Assembly: GCA_947472795.1 (NCBI GenBank)
Contig: CANJBL010000003.1
Coordinates: 184,291 to 248,290, forward strand
Reading direction: 5' to 3'
Source of the DNA: Fidelibacterota bacterium
GTDB lineage: Bacteria; Pseudomonadota; Alphaproteobacteria; Rhodospirillales; Rhodospirillaceae
DNA: 64,000 bases
Shown: positions 36,510 through 45,096 of the stretch, piece by piece
Layout: the number at the start of each line of letters is the position of its first letter
Position numbering within the stretch: position 1 is the stretch's first letter
Made by a program: the position numbers and the translations under genes
Notes under the pieces: generated by a model
What the model saw: the letters and a program-made list of their open reading frames with translations, nothing else
What the model was told of the DNA's origin: nothing
Database searches by the model: none

Positions 36510-37238
36510 ATGTTGGCGCCTTCTGGGGTTACCGTTTTTCTTGCGGCTTTCTTGGGGGCTTCGAGAGACGAAAAAAGATGCGTGAGGCCACGCATGGCAG
36601 CAAGCCATGGGGAGGCCGAACGCGTCCTGGCGCTGATGCCAGCCGGGCAGGGGGTTATGCATTGGCCCGACGGAGCTCCCAACCTGGCCGTTCTCGCCGA
36701 AGAACATGCCCTCCCGTTGCCAGACCGCTCCATTGACCGGCTCATTCTGGTGCACTGCCTCGAGGGCAGCGCCCAGGTGCGGCCGTTCCTGCGTGAGTGC
36801 TGGCGTGTATTGGCCGATGGGGGGCGGTTGCTTGTGGTTGTCACCAATCGGCGTGGCCTGTGGGCTCGGGCTGAAAGTACGCCCTTCGCACAAGGGCGCC
36901 CTTATTCCATGGGTCAAATCACGCGCCTCCTGCGCGATAACCTCTTCGTGCCGCTGCAATCAGGGACCGCGCTCTTCGTGCCGCCGGTGTGGTGGTGGTT
37001 TTTTGCCGGTTGGGCGCCCACTCTTGAGCGCCTCGGTGCGCGCTGGTTCCCGACCTTCGCCGGCGCCGTCATTGTCGAAGCGGAGAAGCAGATTTACGCG
37101 GCACCCTTCGCCGGTAAACCTGCCCTGGCCGAGCGTGCAAAAGCCATCGTCAACCCTGCGGGCAACGGGGCAAAGCCAGCGACGAACCGCCGGGAAAGTC
37201 TTAAGGACGCATCAGGACAAAAAGAGCCTGGTCGCTGA
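36510..37238 (+). CDS. Class I SAM-methyltransferase-like protein with an atypical N terminus
   Basis: The protein has 242 residues. From about residue 35 (EAERVLALMPAGQGVMHWPDG...LPLPDRSIDRLILVHCLEGS...FLRECWRVLADGGRLLVVVTNRRGLWAR) it matches the alphaproteobacterial methyltransferase group usually found near gloB. The N-terminal 60 or so residues that normally carry SAM motif I are missing or replaced by unrelated sequence. Another frame just upstream (36491-36580) encodes CRVCYVGAFWGYRF, so a frameshift near 36580 is possible. Only 146 bases separate EAERV from the pilD stop, too few for the full domain. The 3' end overlaps metW convergently by 38 bases. Confidence 0.6.
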   Translation: MLAPSGVTVFLAAFLGASRDEKRCVRPRMAASHGEAERVLALMPAGQGVMHWPDGAPNLAVLAEEHALPLPDRSIDRLILVHCLEGSAQVRPFLRECWRVLADGGRLLVVVTNRRGLWARAESTPFAQGRPYSMGQITRLLRDNLFVPLQSGTALFVPPVWWWFFAGWAPTLERLGARWFPTFAGAVIVEAEKQIYAAPFAGKPALAERAKAIVNPAGNGAKPATNRRESLKDASGQKEPGR

Positions 37239-37845
37239 GCAGATTGGCGCGCTTGCCCGTGGCGGTAAAGCCCAGGCGTCGGCCCTGTTCATCCAGGGCA
37301 TAGCCCGCTTCGATCTGCACGCGCATGAGGCGGCACAGGGCGATGAAATCCTGAATGGTGCAGAGATGGATGTTGGGTGTGTCGAACCACGCATCGGATA
37401 ATGTTGATGTCATCGGCATCCGGCCGCCGAACATCACCGACAAACGCACGCGCCAATGACCAAAGTTCGGGAACGAGACGATGGCACGCTTGCCGATGCG
37501 CAACAGTTCTTCCATGACGGCACGCGGACTGTGCGTGGCCTGTAGTGTTTGGCTCAGGATCACATAGTCAAAAGCGCCGGAAGGATAATCCTTCAGGTCG
37601 GTTTCCAGATTGCCCTGGATTACCGGCAAGCCTTGGCTTACGGCCGCGCGCACTTTGGCCATGGAGAGTTCCAGGCCGCGTCCATCCACCTGTTTGAAGC
37701 GCGTGAGATAGGCTAGCAGCGTGCCATCGCCGCAACCGACGTCCAGCACGCGGGCACCCGCGGGCACGAGATCGGCGACCTGCTGTAGATCGACGCGGAT
37801 CTTTGGAATGGCCGTCGACGGCGTTTGTCCAGATACAGCGTTCAT
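37201..37845 (-). CDS. metW: Methionine biosynthesis protein MetW
   Basis: The protein has 214 residues. The SAM-methyltransferase fold has motif [16 protein letters not shown], the MetW-typical GRGLELS segment and [16 protein letters not shown]. MetW is always found with MetX in proteobacteria and is thought to support or activate homoserine O-acyltransferase; its own reaction is unsettled. The ATG overlaps the metX stop by four bases. Confidence 0.93.
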   Translation of the reverse strand: MNAVSGQTPSTAIPKIRVDLQQVADLVPAGARVLDVGCGDGTLLAYLTRFKQVDGRGLELSMAKVRAAVSQGLPVIQGNLETDLKDYPSGAFDYVILSQTLQATHSPRAVMEELLRIGKRAIVSFPNFGHWRVRLSVMFGGRMPMTSTLSDAWFDTPNIHLCTIQDFIALCRLMRVQIEAGYALDEQGRRLGFTATGKRANLLSDQALFVLMRP

Positions 37846-39023
37846 GGCGCAGTCACGTGCGCGCGCTTGGGCAATCCGCGTGCGCCGGCGGCGCCGTCAA
37901 TGAAGCCCTGCAACGTCTGATGAAACTCGGGCTCGTCCAGCAGGAAAGCATCGTGACCTTTATCGGAGGCCACCTCCACGAAGCTCACATTGCCGGCTAC
38001 GGCATTGACCGCGCGCACAATGGCGCGGCTTTCTTCCGTCGGGAACAGCCAGTCGGAGGAGAACGAGATCACGCAGAAGCGCACCGGCGTACCCTTGAAG
38101 GCATTCGACAACACGCCACCATTCTCTTGCGCCAGGTCGAAGTAGTCCATGGCGCGCGTGATGTAGAGGTAGGAGTTGGCATCAAAGCGATCGACGAAGG
38201 TGTGACCTTGGTGTCGCAGATAGCTCTCCACCTGGAAGTCGGCATCGAAGCCATAGGTCGGCGCTTCGCGGTCCTGCAAGCGCCGGCCGAATTTATTGTG
38301 AAGGGCCGGTTCCGACAGATAGGTGATGTGCGCTGCCATGCGCGCGACCGCGAGGCCGCGCTTTGGCACCTTGTTTTCTTCGAGATAATTGCCGTGGCAC
38401 CAATCGGGATCCGCCATGATGGCCTGGCGCCCCACTTCGTGGAACGCGATGTTCTGCGCCGAATGGCGATAGGAGCCAGCGACGGGTACAGCCGAGAAAA
38501 CCCGGCCGGGATACCGATGCGCCCACTCCATCACCTGCATCGCTCCCATGGAGCCGCCGATGACGCAGAAGATCTGCTCGATACCCAAATGATCCAAGAG
38601 CTTGGCTTGGGCTTGCACCATGTCGCGAATGGTGATGACCGGGAATGTGAGCCCCCACGCTTTGCCGGTCGCAGGATTGATCTCCTTTGGCCCGGTCGAG
38701 CCCATGCAGCCGCCGAGCACATTGGCACAGACGACAAAAAACCGGTTGGTATCGATGACCTTGCCGGGTCCGACGATGTCGCTCCACCAACCGGGCTTGC
38801 CGGTGACCGGGTGCTGGCTCGCCACATATTGGTCCATGGTCAGGGCATGGCACATGAGCACGCAATTGGACCGGTCGGCGTTAAGCGCGCCATAGGTCTG
38901 ATAGGCGAGTGTCACGGGCGACAAGGTCACGCCCGACTGCAGGACCAGGGGCCGGTCCAGCGTCAGTTTAAGGTCTTCTGTGGCCGGCTTGGGGGCCGGT
39001 GGGGGGGCGGTCACGAGCGCCAT
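37842..39023 (-). CDS. metX: Homoserine O-acyltransferase (acetyl or succinyl)
   Basis: The alpha/beta-hydrolase-fold enzyme has 393 residues and is the first committed step of methionine synthesis. The nucleophile motif is GGSMGAMQ, the acid is in [11 protein letters not shown], and the catalytic His is in [11 protein letters not shown]. The substrate segment [12 protein letters not shown] is also conserved. Alphaproteobacterial MetX enzymes may use succinyl- rather than acetyl-CoA; I cannot decide this from the sequence. The 5' region contains a nested hairpin (39071-39116) between the divergent hisC gene and this start. Confidence 0.94.
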   Translation of the reverse strand: MALVTAPPPAPKPATEDLKLTLDRPLVLQSGVTLSPVTLAYQTYGALNADRSNCVLMCHALTMDQYVASQHPVTGKPGWWSDIVGPGKVIDTNRFFVVCANVLGGCMGSTGPKEINPATGKAWGLTFPVITIRDMVQAQAKLLDHLGIEQIFCVIGGSMGAMQVMEWAHRYPGRVFSAVPVAGSYRHSAQNIAFHEVGRQAIMADPDWCHGNYLEENKVPKRGLAVARMAAHITYLSEPALHNKFGRRLQDREAPTYGFDADFQVESYLRHQGHTFVDRFDANSYLYITRAMDYFDLAQENGGVLSNAFKGTPVRFCVISFSSDWLFPTEESRAIVRAVNAVAGNVSFVEVASDKGHDAFLLDEPEFHQTLQGFIDGAAGARGLPKRAHVTAP

Positions 39024-39070
39024 GGCGCGGGGTCAGGTCCTTCTGGTGCAAGGGCATTGCCGAGGCGAAA

Positions 39071-39116
39071 GCCATGGAGCAAGGCGCTGCAAACCCCGCC
39101 AAAACACCTCCACGGC
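39071..39116 (-). promoter_or_regulatory. Nested hairpin in the metX 5' region
   Basis: GCCATGGAG (39071-39079) pairs with CTCCACGGC (39108-39116) over nine positions with one mismatch that is G-U in the metX-strand RNA. Inside, GGCG (39083-39086) pairs with CGCC (39097-39100). It lies about 50-95 bases before the metX ATG on its transcript. It does not match the SAM-II riboswitch consensus as far as I can see. Confidence 0.35.
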
Positions 39117-39137
39117 GCCACTATGTCAATGTTTTCT

Positions 39138-39166
39138 TTGATTTTGACGGCCCGGGCCACTATGAC
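39138..39166 (+). promoter_or_regulatory. Possible sigma70-type promoter for hisC-tyrC
   Basis: TTGATT (39138-39143) and TATGAC (39161-39166) are spaced by 17 bases, about 60 bases before the hisC start. Other TTGACG hexamers nearby lack a good -10 partner. Confidence 0.35.
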
Positions 39167-39226
39167 TCGGGCCCCTTGACGGCTTCCCGCCGCCATCGGG
39201 CTTTCAGCAGATAGATAGGGCGCGAC

Positions 39227-40327
39227 ATGGCGCTACCGCAACCCCGCCCCGGGCTATTGAACATACCGCTTTATGAGGCCGGCAAGTCCCAGATCAAGGG
39301 TGTCAGTCGCATCATAAAGCTGTCCTCAAATGAAGCGGCCTTGGGTCCAAGCCCCGCGGCCGTAGCGGCCTATGACGCGGCGGCGGCCACCTTGCACCGT
39401 TACCCTCCGGGGGATTCTTCCGAGTTGCGCGCGGCCATCGCCGAGGTGCATGGCCTGGAAACCCAGCGCGTGATCTGCGGCTGCGGGTCCGATGAGATGT
39501 TCGCGCTCCTGTGCCGCGCTTACGCCGGCCCCGGCGACGAGGTCATCCACACGCAATACGGCTTTTCGATTTTCCCGATCTATGCGCGCAGCGTGGGCGC
39601 GACGCCTGTGGCCGCGCCTGAGAAGACTCTCACCGCCGATGTGGATGCCATTCTCGCGGTGGTGACCCCTCAGACGCGCCTCGTGTTTCTCGCCAATCCC
39701 AACAATCCGACAGGCACGTACCTCAAGCCGGCGGAAATCGCGCGCCTGCGCGAAGGCTTGCGCGAGGACATCATTCTGGTGCTCGACGGCGCTTACGCTG
39801 AATTTGTCGACGACCCTGCTTACGATGGCGGCCTGGGACTTGCGCGCACGACGCCGAATACGGTGGCGACGCGCACGTTCTCTAAAATCTATGGTCTCGC
39901 CGCGGTACGTCTCGGCTGGGCTTACGGCCCGCAAGCCATCATCGAAGCCATGGAGCGTTTGCGCGCGCCGTTCAATCTCACAAAATCCGCACAGCTGGCT
40001 GGCGTGGCTGCCGTGCGCGACCAGGCCCACGTGGCCAAAGCGAAAGCGCACAATCTGAAATGGAAAGCCATTGCGCTGCAAAGGCTGCGCGGGATGGGCC
40101 TTAACGTCGGCGACGCCTGGGCGAATTTTGTGCTGCCGGAATTTCCCACCACACCCGGGCGTACAGCCGCCGATGCGGACAAGTTCCTGCAATCGCAGGG
40201 CCTCATTGTGCGTGCGTTAGGACCTTACGGCCTCACCAACCATTTGCGGATCACCATCGGCAGCGAAGAAGACATGAATGTGGTTCTCGACGCCCTGACG
40301 GCTTTCATGGAGGGGCGTCATGCCTAA
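39227..40327 (+). CDS. hisC: Histidinol-phosphate aminotransferase / aromatic aminotransferase
   Basis: The PLP-dependent fold-type I enzyme has 366 residues. SSNEAALGPSP is the substrate-loop start. FLANPNNPTGTY carries the cofactor-binding Asn, and TFSKIYGLAAVRLGW contains the PLP Lys and phosphate-binding Arg. It transaminates imidazole-acetol phosphate in histidine synthesis. Its overlap with tyrC suggests it may equally serve phenylalanine/tyrosine synthesis, as many alphaproteobacterial HisC2 enzymes do. Confidence 0.93.
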   Translation: MALPQPRPGLLNIPLYEAGKSQIKGVSRIIKLSSNEAALGPSPAAVAAYDAAAATLHRYPPGDSSELRAAIAEVHGLETQRVICGCGSDEMFALLCRAYAGPGDEVIHTQYGFSIFPIYARSVGATPVAAPEKTLTADVDAILAVVTPQTRLVFLANPNNPTGTYLKPAEIARLREGLREDIILVLDGAYAEFVDDPAYDGGLGLARTTPNTVATRTFSKIYGLAAVRLGWAYGPQAIIEAMERLRAPFNLTKSAQLAGVAAVRDQAHVAKAKAHNLKWKAIALQRLRGMGLNVGDAWANFVLPEFPTTPGRTAADADKFLQSQGLIVRALGPYGLTNHLRITIGSEEDMNVVLDALTAFMEGRHA

Positions 40328-41228
40328 GGCGAAAACCAAGGCACAGAAGGCGGTCATGTTCGACCGCGTCGCCTTCATCGGCATTGGCCACATCGGCTCT
40401 TCGATGGCGTTGGCCATGCGCCGTGCGGGTGTGGTCGAGTCCATTATTGCTTGTGATCGCAGCGCAAAGCACCGCAAGGCCGCGCTGAAACTGAAGATCG
40501 TCGATGAAGTGACCGCCGATTACGCGAAGGCCGTGAAAGGTGCCGATCTTGTCGTCATCGCCACCCCGGTTGGCACGAATGCCGCTATCGCCAAGGCCAT
40601 CGCGCCGCATTTGAAGCCGGGCACGATCGTCACGGACGTGGGCTCGGTGAAACAAGTCGTCATTGCGGCCATCACGCCGCACATTCCCAAGGGCGTTTAT
40701 TTCGTGCCCGGTCACCCTTTGGCGGGCACTGAACACTCGGGCCCTGAAGCCGGGCTTGCCGACTTGTTTGACGGACGTTGGGCCGTGTTGACGCCCTTGC
40801 CGCGCACGCCCGCGAAAGTGCTCGCGAAGGTTTCCACGCTGTGGAAGCGCATGGGCGCAAACGTCGACACCATGACGCCCGCGCACCACGACCGCGTGCT
40901 GGCGATCACCTCGCACCTGCCGCATCTCTGTGCTTTCACAGTGGTCGGCACGGCGACGGACCTGGCTGAAGACCTCAAGCAGGAAGTAATCAAGTATTCT
41001 GCGTCGGGCTTCCGCGATTTCACGCGCGTGGCGGCCTCGGACCCTGTCATGTGGCGCGACATCTTCCTTGCCAATCGCGAGGCGGTGCTCGAGATCCTTC
41101 AGCGCTTCACCGAAGACCTGGCAGGCATGCAAAAGCATATCCGTAGGGGTGACGGCGCGGCGTTGGAAAAAATGTTCACACGCACGCGCGCCATCCGGCG
41201 CGGCATCATCGAGGCCAAACAAGCCTAG
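40320..41228 (+). CDS. tyrC: Prephenate/arogenate dehydrogenase
   Basis: The protein has 302 residues. The NAD(P)-binding start is VAFIGIGHIGSSMALAMRR. VIATPVGTN and TDVGSVK follow, and PGHPLAGTEHSGPEAG contains the catalytic His region of the TyrA family. It oxidatively decarboxylates prephenate and/or arogenate toward tyrosine. It overlaps hisC by eight bases, with a GAGGGG ribosome site inside hisC, so the pair is translationally linked. Whether prephenate or arogenate is preferred cannot be read here. Confidence 0.92.
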   Translation: MPKAKTKAQKAVMFDRVAFIGIGHIGSSMALAMRRAGVVESIIACDRSAKHRKAALKLKIVDEVTADYAKAVKGADLVVIATPVGTNAAIAKAIAPHLKPGTIVTDVGSVKQVVIAAITPHIPKGVYFVPGHPLAGTEHSGPEAGLADLFDGRWAVLTPLPRTPAKVLAKVSTLWKRMGANVDTMTPAHHDRVLAITSHLPHLCAFTVVGTATDLAEDLKQEVIKYSASGFRDFTRVAASDPVMWRDIFLANREAVLEILQRFTEDLAGMQKHIRRGDGAALEKMFTRTRAIRRGIIEAKQA

Positions 41229-41237
41229 GAACCGACT

Positions 41238-41903
41238 ATGACCGCCGATCTGCATCTTATCATCGCCAACAAAGCCTATTCATCCTGGTCCTTGCGGCCG
41301 TGGATCGCGCTGAAAGCGCAGAACGTGCCTTTTCGCGAGACGGTGATCTGCCTCGATCAACCGGACACGTCGGAGAAGATCAAAGCATTCTCGCCCACGG
41401 GCAAGGTGCCCGCACTCCAGCACGGCGATACCGTCGTGTGGGACTCTCTCGCCATCCTCGAATACTTGGCGGAGACCTTTCCGGATAAGTCTTGGTGGCC
41501 CGCCGACAAGAAGGCCCGTGCGCTCGCGCGCTCCATCTCCGCCGAGATGCATTCGGGTTTTGCCAACCTGCGCACCAACATGACCATGAACGTCCGCAAG
41601 TCTCTGCCGGGTGTCGGCCACGGGCCGCTGGTCGATGTGGACATCGCGCGCATCACCGCCATGTGGCAAGAAGCCCGCGCGGCCCATGGTAAGGGCGGGC
41701 CATATCTGTTCGGCGCCTTCAGCAACGCCGATGCCATGTATGCGCCGGTCGTCACGCGCTTCAAGACCTATGGCGTAAAGCTTGATCCCGTCAGCCAGGC
41801 CTATTGCGATGCCGTTCTCGCGCATCCGTCCATGCGCGAGTGGTACATCTCCGCCGCCGGTGAACCGTGGATCATCGCTAAATACGAAGCCAAGGCGCTC
41901 TAA
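41238..41903 (+). CDS. Glutathione S-transferase family protein
   Basis: The protein has 221 residues. The N-terminal thioredoxin-like domain opens LHLIIANKAYSSWSLRPWIALKA with a likely catalytic Ser in YSSWS. GKVPALQHGDTVVWDSLAILEYLAE is the glutathione-binding loop, and an all-helical C-terminal domain follows. YSSWSLRPW is reminiscent of a subgroup of zeta/tau-like bacterial GSTs. AGGAA precedes the ATG, nine bases after tyrC. The substrate is unknown. Its TAA and the TAG of the opposing DUF2125 gene share two bases. Confidence 0.9.
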   Translation: MTADLHLIIANKAYSSWSLRPWIALKAQNVPFRETVICLDQPDTSEKIKAFSPTGKVPALQHGDTVVWDSLAILEYLAETFPDKSWWPADKKARALARSISAEMHSGFANLRTNMTMNVRKSLPGVGHGPLVDVDIARITAMWQEARAAHGKGGPYLFGAFSNADAMYAPVVTRFKTYGVKLDPVSQAYCDAVLAHPSMREWYISAAGEPWIIAKYEAKAL

Positions 41904-42907
41904 GGAACCAGAAAGTCCTTCCGCCAATCGATGGTGGGCAATTCCATGAACGTCACTGGTCCTGCCGTGACTTTGCGATCTTGCACGGTCACTGACAGGT
42001 CTATTTCCGGCGCCGCATCTGGTGTGGATGTTTTGGCCATCAGCACGAGAAGCCCGCGCACCACGGCGGCTTCGTTCTCTTGAACGTGCCCCGATTTTAC
42101 CAGCGCATCGAGTGTTTCCAGAAAGCCGCGGCACTTGGCGGTGAAAGCGCCCATGGGCTGCAATGCTTTGTCCAACGCGAGCGTACCGCTGCCGTTCAGC
42201 GACAAGGGCGGCCAGTCTACGGCAATGGCGCGCAACTCCACGTCGCCGCCCGCATCACGCCAGGATTCAAGAACATGCGTCAGTGTGCCTCGCGCGAGTG
42301 TTCCATCCAATTCGGCGGTGAGATCAAGCTTAGGAATGGTATGCGCCAGCGGCGCTGGGGCATCGGCGAGGGCGAGGTTCGTGACGGCGATTTGGGCGCG
42401 CAGCGTGGGTGCTGGCGATGTGGCCGCGGCGGCGATGGGCGTGAACGTCGCCGTGACGGTATCCGCGCCGAAAGGTGACGATCCGATATCCGCATCCAGG
42501 TTGGCCAGATGCAGCGCGAGGTCTTCACCGTTCCATGTAACGTCGCCGTGCTTCACGCTCAGCGTCAGGGGATTTTCCGTAAAGCCGGTGGCGGTGTGAC
42601 GCCCGCTCACGTCCACGATGGGATGAGTCAACGACAGAGGTGTCACGGCCACAGTCACATCTTCCGCTTCCCACGACCATCCTTGTGCGCGCAGGCGCAG
42701 GTTCGGGAAGGTAACGGCTATACGTGTCGGGAAGCCAGCGAGGGCTGGTTCACCGGCGGTGATGATGAGCCCACGTGCTTCCTGATCTTTCGCCCACTGC
42801 TCGGCGCGCGCGCGTACCGTGTGTGCCGTTACCAGCCAGAAGGCGCCATAGACCAAGCCTGCCATCAGCAAGCCGATCAACCATTTTTGTGTGTGCGAGG
42901 ATTTCAT
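41900..42907 (-). CDS. DUF2125 domain protein
   Basis: The protein has 335 residues. One N-terminal membrane helix (WLIGLLMAGLVYGAFWLV, about 9-26) is followed by a periplasmic beta-rich region with GFPTRIAVTFPNLRLRAQG, the recognisable DUF2125 pattern. Function is unknown; the family is nearly confined to alphaproteobacteria and often lies beside tyrC/hisC or metX, as here. Its stop overlaps that of the GST gene on the other strand. Confidence 0.88.
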   Translation of the reverse strand: MKSSHTQKWLIGLLMAGLVYGAFWLVTAHTVRARAEQWAKDQEARGLIITAGEPALAGFPTRIAVTFPNLRLRAQGWSWEAEDVTVAVTPLSLTHPIVDVSGRHTATGFTENPLTLSVKHGDVTWNGEDLALHLANLDADIGSSPFGADTVTATFTPIAAAATSPAPTLRAQIAVTNLALADAPAPLAHTIPKLDLTAELDGTLARGTLTHVLESWRDAGGDVELRAIAVDWPPLSLNGSGTLALDKALQPMGAFTAKCRGFLETLDALVKSGHVQENEAAVVRGLLVLMAKTSTPDAAPEIDLSVTVQDRKVTAGPVTFMELPTIDWRKDFLVP

Positions 42908-42939
42908 GGTGTCAGACTAGCGCATCGGGCACGGGGTGC

Positions 42940-42969
42940 GCGAGCCCAGGATACGCGAACCCAGGATAC
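42940..42969. repeat. Two tandem 15-base units
   Basis: GCGAGCCCAGGATAC (42940-42954) is followed directly by GCGAACCCAGGATAC (42955-42969) with one mismatch, and then a partial third unit GCGAGC. It lies between the DUF2125 gene and the small membrane protein gene. Confidence 0.7.
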
Positions 42970-42983
42970 GCGAGCGCTATGCG

Positions 42984-43190
42984 CTACGTCGTGGGCGGTT
43001 TGCGCTTCTTCTGTTTCTGCTTCAGGTTCAAGAATACCCGCTCGGCGATGATCCACAGCGCGACAAGTCCCAGAATGAAAAGCGCCACGTCGCCGGAGGA
43101 ACGCACCTTGATGCCGCTCACCGCGAACAGCACAAATGTGGCCACAGCGAAAACGAGAGCGCGAATTCCCGTAAGCAAAGAGCTTTTCAT
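42984..43190 (-). CDS. Small two-helix membrane protein
   Basis: The protein has 68 residues. Two hydrophobic segments (LVFAVATFVLFAVSGI, and DVALFILGLVALWIIAERVFL) are followed by a Lys/Arg/Gln-rich tail (KQKQKKRKPPTT) likely to face the cytoplasm. GGGAAGG five bases before the ATG supports expression. I do not recognise the family. It precedes the DUF2125 gene on the same strand across a 76-base gap holding the tandem repeat. Confidence 0.6.
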   Translation of the reverse strand: MKSSLLTGIRALVFAVATFVLFAVSGIKVRSSGDVALFILGLVALWIIAERVFLNLKQKQKKRKPPTT

Positions 43191-43291
43191 CCAGACCTTC
43201 CCTTGCCGGATGTGGGGGACGCAGAGTGTGCCTCTCCCATTTCATGCAAGCAAGGAAAACCAGTCCGCAATGGCTTATCCCGGTGGCGCCG

Positions 43292-43594
43292 CTAGCGCGG
43301 CTTGAACAACGCGCTCATGCCCCGGCGCAGCGCGCGCCACCCACCGGATGGGAAAAGCGTCGCCAAGGCGAGGAGAAGTACAGGTCCAACCAGAACCAGG
43401 CCCAAGCCCAGAACCAGTGCGACGAGGTCGGATTTGAAGCCATCCGCCGCCGCCATTTGCTGGGAAACCCACTGGATGCCGATCGTGCTGCATATCAAAG
43501 TCACGCCAAGGCCCAGCACAAAAAGCACGGCCCCGGTAACGCTGACCTCGTCCCGCTCAAGACCAAAAATCGATGTGTCGTCCGCTCTTTTCAT
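43292..43594 (-). CDS. Small membrane protein, unknown
   Basis: The protein has 100 residues from an ATG with an excellent AGGAG site seven bases upstream. Two membrane helices (VTGAVLFVLGLGVTLICSTIGI, and LVALVLGLGLVLVGPVLLLALATLF) separate a short N-terminal and a basic C-terminal tail (GWRALRRGMSALFKPR). The family is not recognised. It is divergent from marC, and their promoters share the 113-base gap 43595-43707. Confidence 0.65.
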   Translation of the reverse strand: MKRADDTSIFGLERDEVSVTGAVLFVLGLGVTLICSTIGIQWVSQQMAAADGFKSDLVALVLGLGLVLVGPVLLLALATLFPSGGWRALRRGMSALFKPR

Positions 43595-43707
43595 GACAGC
43601 TCCTGCGTCTGAGCCGCAATGTAATCCGCGCATGTGGCCGGCATAGGGCACGAAAAGGGCAGATCTGCCGCATTCCCGCCACACCAGCAATCCGCTAAGC
43701 TCTTCAG

Positions 43708-44346
43708 ATGGTTGAAAAAGCAATCACGGCGTTCGTGAACTTCCTCATCACCATCGATCCTATCGGTGTTGTGCCTTTTTTCATGGCATTGACGGCGGGG
43801 TTCGCGCCCAAGCTTCGGCGCGCCATTGCTTATAGAAGCATCATCATCGCCGGCGTTATCCTGCTGGTGTTCACTTTTGCCGGGCAGCCGTTGTTGCATT
43901 ATCTCGGCATTTCGTTGCCGGCCTTCCGCATCGCCGGCGGCGCGCTGCTCTTCCTGCTGGCGGTGGACATGGTGGTGGCTAAGGAAGGTGGTATCCGCGC
44001 GCCTACACCGAAAGAGGAGGAGGACGCCGCGCACCGTCACGGCGACATCGCTGTCTTTCCATTGGCCATTCCGCTCATCGCTGGCCCAGGAGCGTTGACG
44101 TCGACAATTCTCCTGCAAGCCCAGAACGTCGGCGATCCCACGGCCCAAATTCTTACGGCGGCGATTATGATCGGCGTGTTGCTGCTTACGGTCGCGTGCT
44201 TCCTGCTGGCCGAGCCGATCATGAAGCTTCTGGGTCTCACGGGCGTCAACGTCTTGACGCGTGTGCTGGGCATCATTCTCGCTGCCCTTGCCATCAATAA
44301 TATCGTCGAAGGGCTGCGGAGCAGCTTTCCGGTCCTGAACGGCTGA
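43708..44346 (+). CDS. MarC-family integral membrane protein
   Basis: The protein has 212 residues and about six membrane helices. FLITIDPIGVVPFFMALTAG at the N terminus is the MarC-family signature, and PLAIPLIAGPGALTSTILL is the matching second-half repeat. The loop between (KEGGIRAPTPKEEEDAAHRHGD) is hydrophilic. MarC proteins were once linked to antibiotic resistance, but their function is unresolved. Confidence 0.92.
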   Translation: MVEKAITAFVNFLITIDPIGVVPFFMALTAGFAPKLRRAIAYRSIIIAGVILLVFTFAGQPLLHYLGISLPAFRIAGGALLFLLAVDMVVAKEGGIRAPTPKEEEDAAHRHGDIAVFPLAIPLIAGPGALTSTILLQAQNVGDPTAQILTAAIMIGVLLLTVACFLLAEPIMKLLGLTGVNVLTRVLGIILAALAINNIVEGLRSSFPVLNG

Positions 44347-44350
44347 GCCC

Positions 44351-44929
44351 ATGCAGAAGCTGCAAACATTCCTGCGTGCCCACGCCACCGTGCGCGGTTT
44401 TATGGCGGCGTTGCTGGTGATCGGCGCCTGTACCTTGGTGATCCGTTTCGCGCTGATCCCCATGTACCGAAACGCCACAGGATTCTTGCCCTTCGATGCG
44501 CAGCCAGGCTTATCGCCTTTCAGCATTGGCGTGCAGCTTGGTGCCTTCCCCATTGCGGATGCGCGCTGGGTCTATCTTCCCTTCGCGGTCTTTGACGCAC
44601 TCTCCGTCCTCGCGACGGCCTGGGTTTTCGCGCTTCTATGGACGTGGCTGTTCGACCGAGCGCCGACGCGCCTGTTCGCCTTCCTCACGCGTGGTGGTTT
44701 CGTGCTGGTGCCGTTCTATGTCCTGGTCTTCGATCTCGCCGGCAAAGTCGGCTTTTTCCGGCTGGTGAGCAGCGGGCGAGGTGATGCTACCGCGGCGCTT
44801 GTCGATCTCTGTGTCTGGCTGCACCGTTTCGAATACGGGTTCATCACGCTTCGCAACGACGCGACCATAGCCTTCCTCCTCGTCATTGCGTGGACATTGA
44901 TCGCGCCGCGCTTCAAGCGTGGCGCATAG
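44351..44929 (+). CDS. Polytopic membrane protein, unknown
   Basis: The protein has 192 residues with about four membrane helices (GFMAALLVIGACTLVIRFALI; WVYLPFAVFDALSVLATAWVFALLWTWLF; GFVLVPFYVLVFDLAG; ATIAFLLVIAWTLIAP). I do not recognise the family. It starts four bases after the marC stop and so is likely co-transcribed. A dispersed palindromic repeat and a second hairpin follow it. Confidence 0.65.
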   Translation: MQKLQTFLRAHATVRGFMAALLVIGACTLVIRFALIPMYRNATGFLPFDAQPGLSPFSIGVQLGAFPIADARWVYLPFAVFDALSVLATAWVFALLWTWLFDRAPTRLFAFLTRGGFVLVPFYVLVFDLAGKVGFFRLVSSGRGDATAALVDLCVWLHRFEYGFITLRNDATIAFLLVIAWTLIAPRFKRGA

Positions 44930-44933
44930 AGCG

Positions 44934-44984
44934 TGGTGCCGAAAAGTGGGAACCGGTTTTCGGCATAACGACGCGACCAAACAA
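44934..44984. repeat. Dispersed palindromic repeat, copy 3
   Basis: TGCCGAAAA and TTTTCGGCA form 9-base arms around GTGGGAACCGG. The 44 bases 44941-44984 are identical to 17404-17447, more than 27 kb away. It lies a few bases downstream of a plus-strand gene. Confidence 0.8.
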
Positions 44985-44988
44985 TAAG

Positions 44989-45025
44989 CTAGAGCAAGCA
45001 GCCAACTTAATGCTGCTTGCTCTAG
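44989..45025 (+). terminator. Perfect 13-base inverted repeat, probable terminator
   Basis: CTAGAGCAAGCAG (44989-45001) and CTGCTTGCTCTAG (45013-45025) pair without mismatch around an 11-base loop. It directly follows repeat copy 3, between two plus-strand genes. No T-tract follows, so Rho-independent action is not certain. Confidence 0.55.
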
Positions 45026-45096
45026 ACATATCTGAAATATGTGTTTCCCACCGCTTGTGTAGGCTAAGCTGAACCTTCGCACGAGAGGGAAGTGGC

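Noticed and set aside
39024..39226. SAM-II riboswitch upstream of metX
   Set aside because: I looked for the conserved loop and pseudoknot segments on the minus strand and did not find them; only a generic nested hairpin is present.
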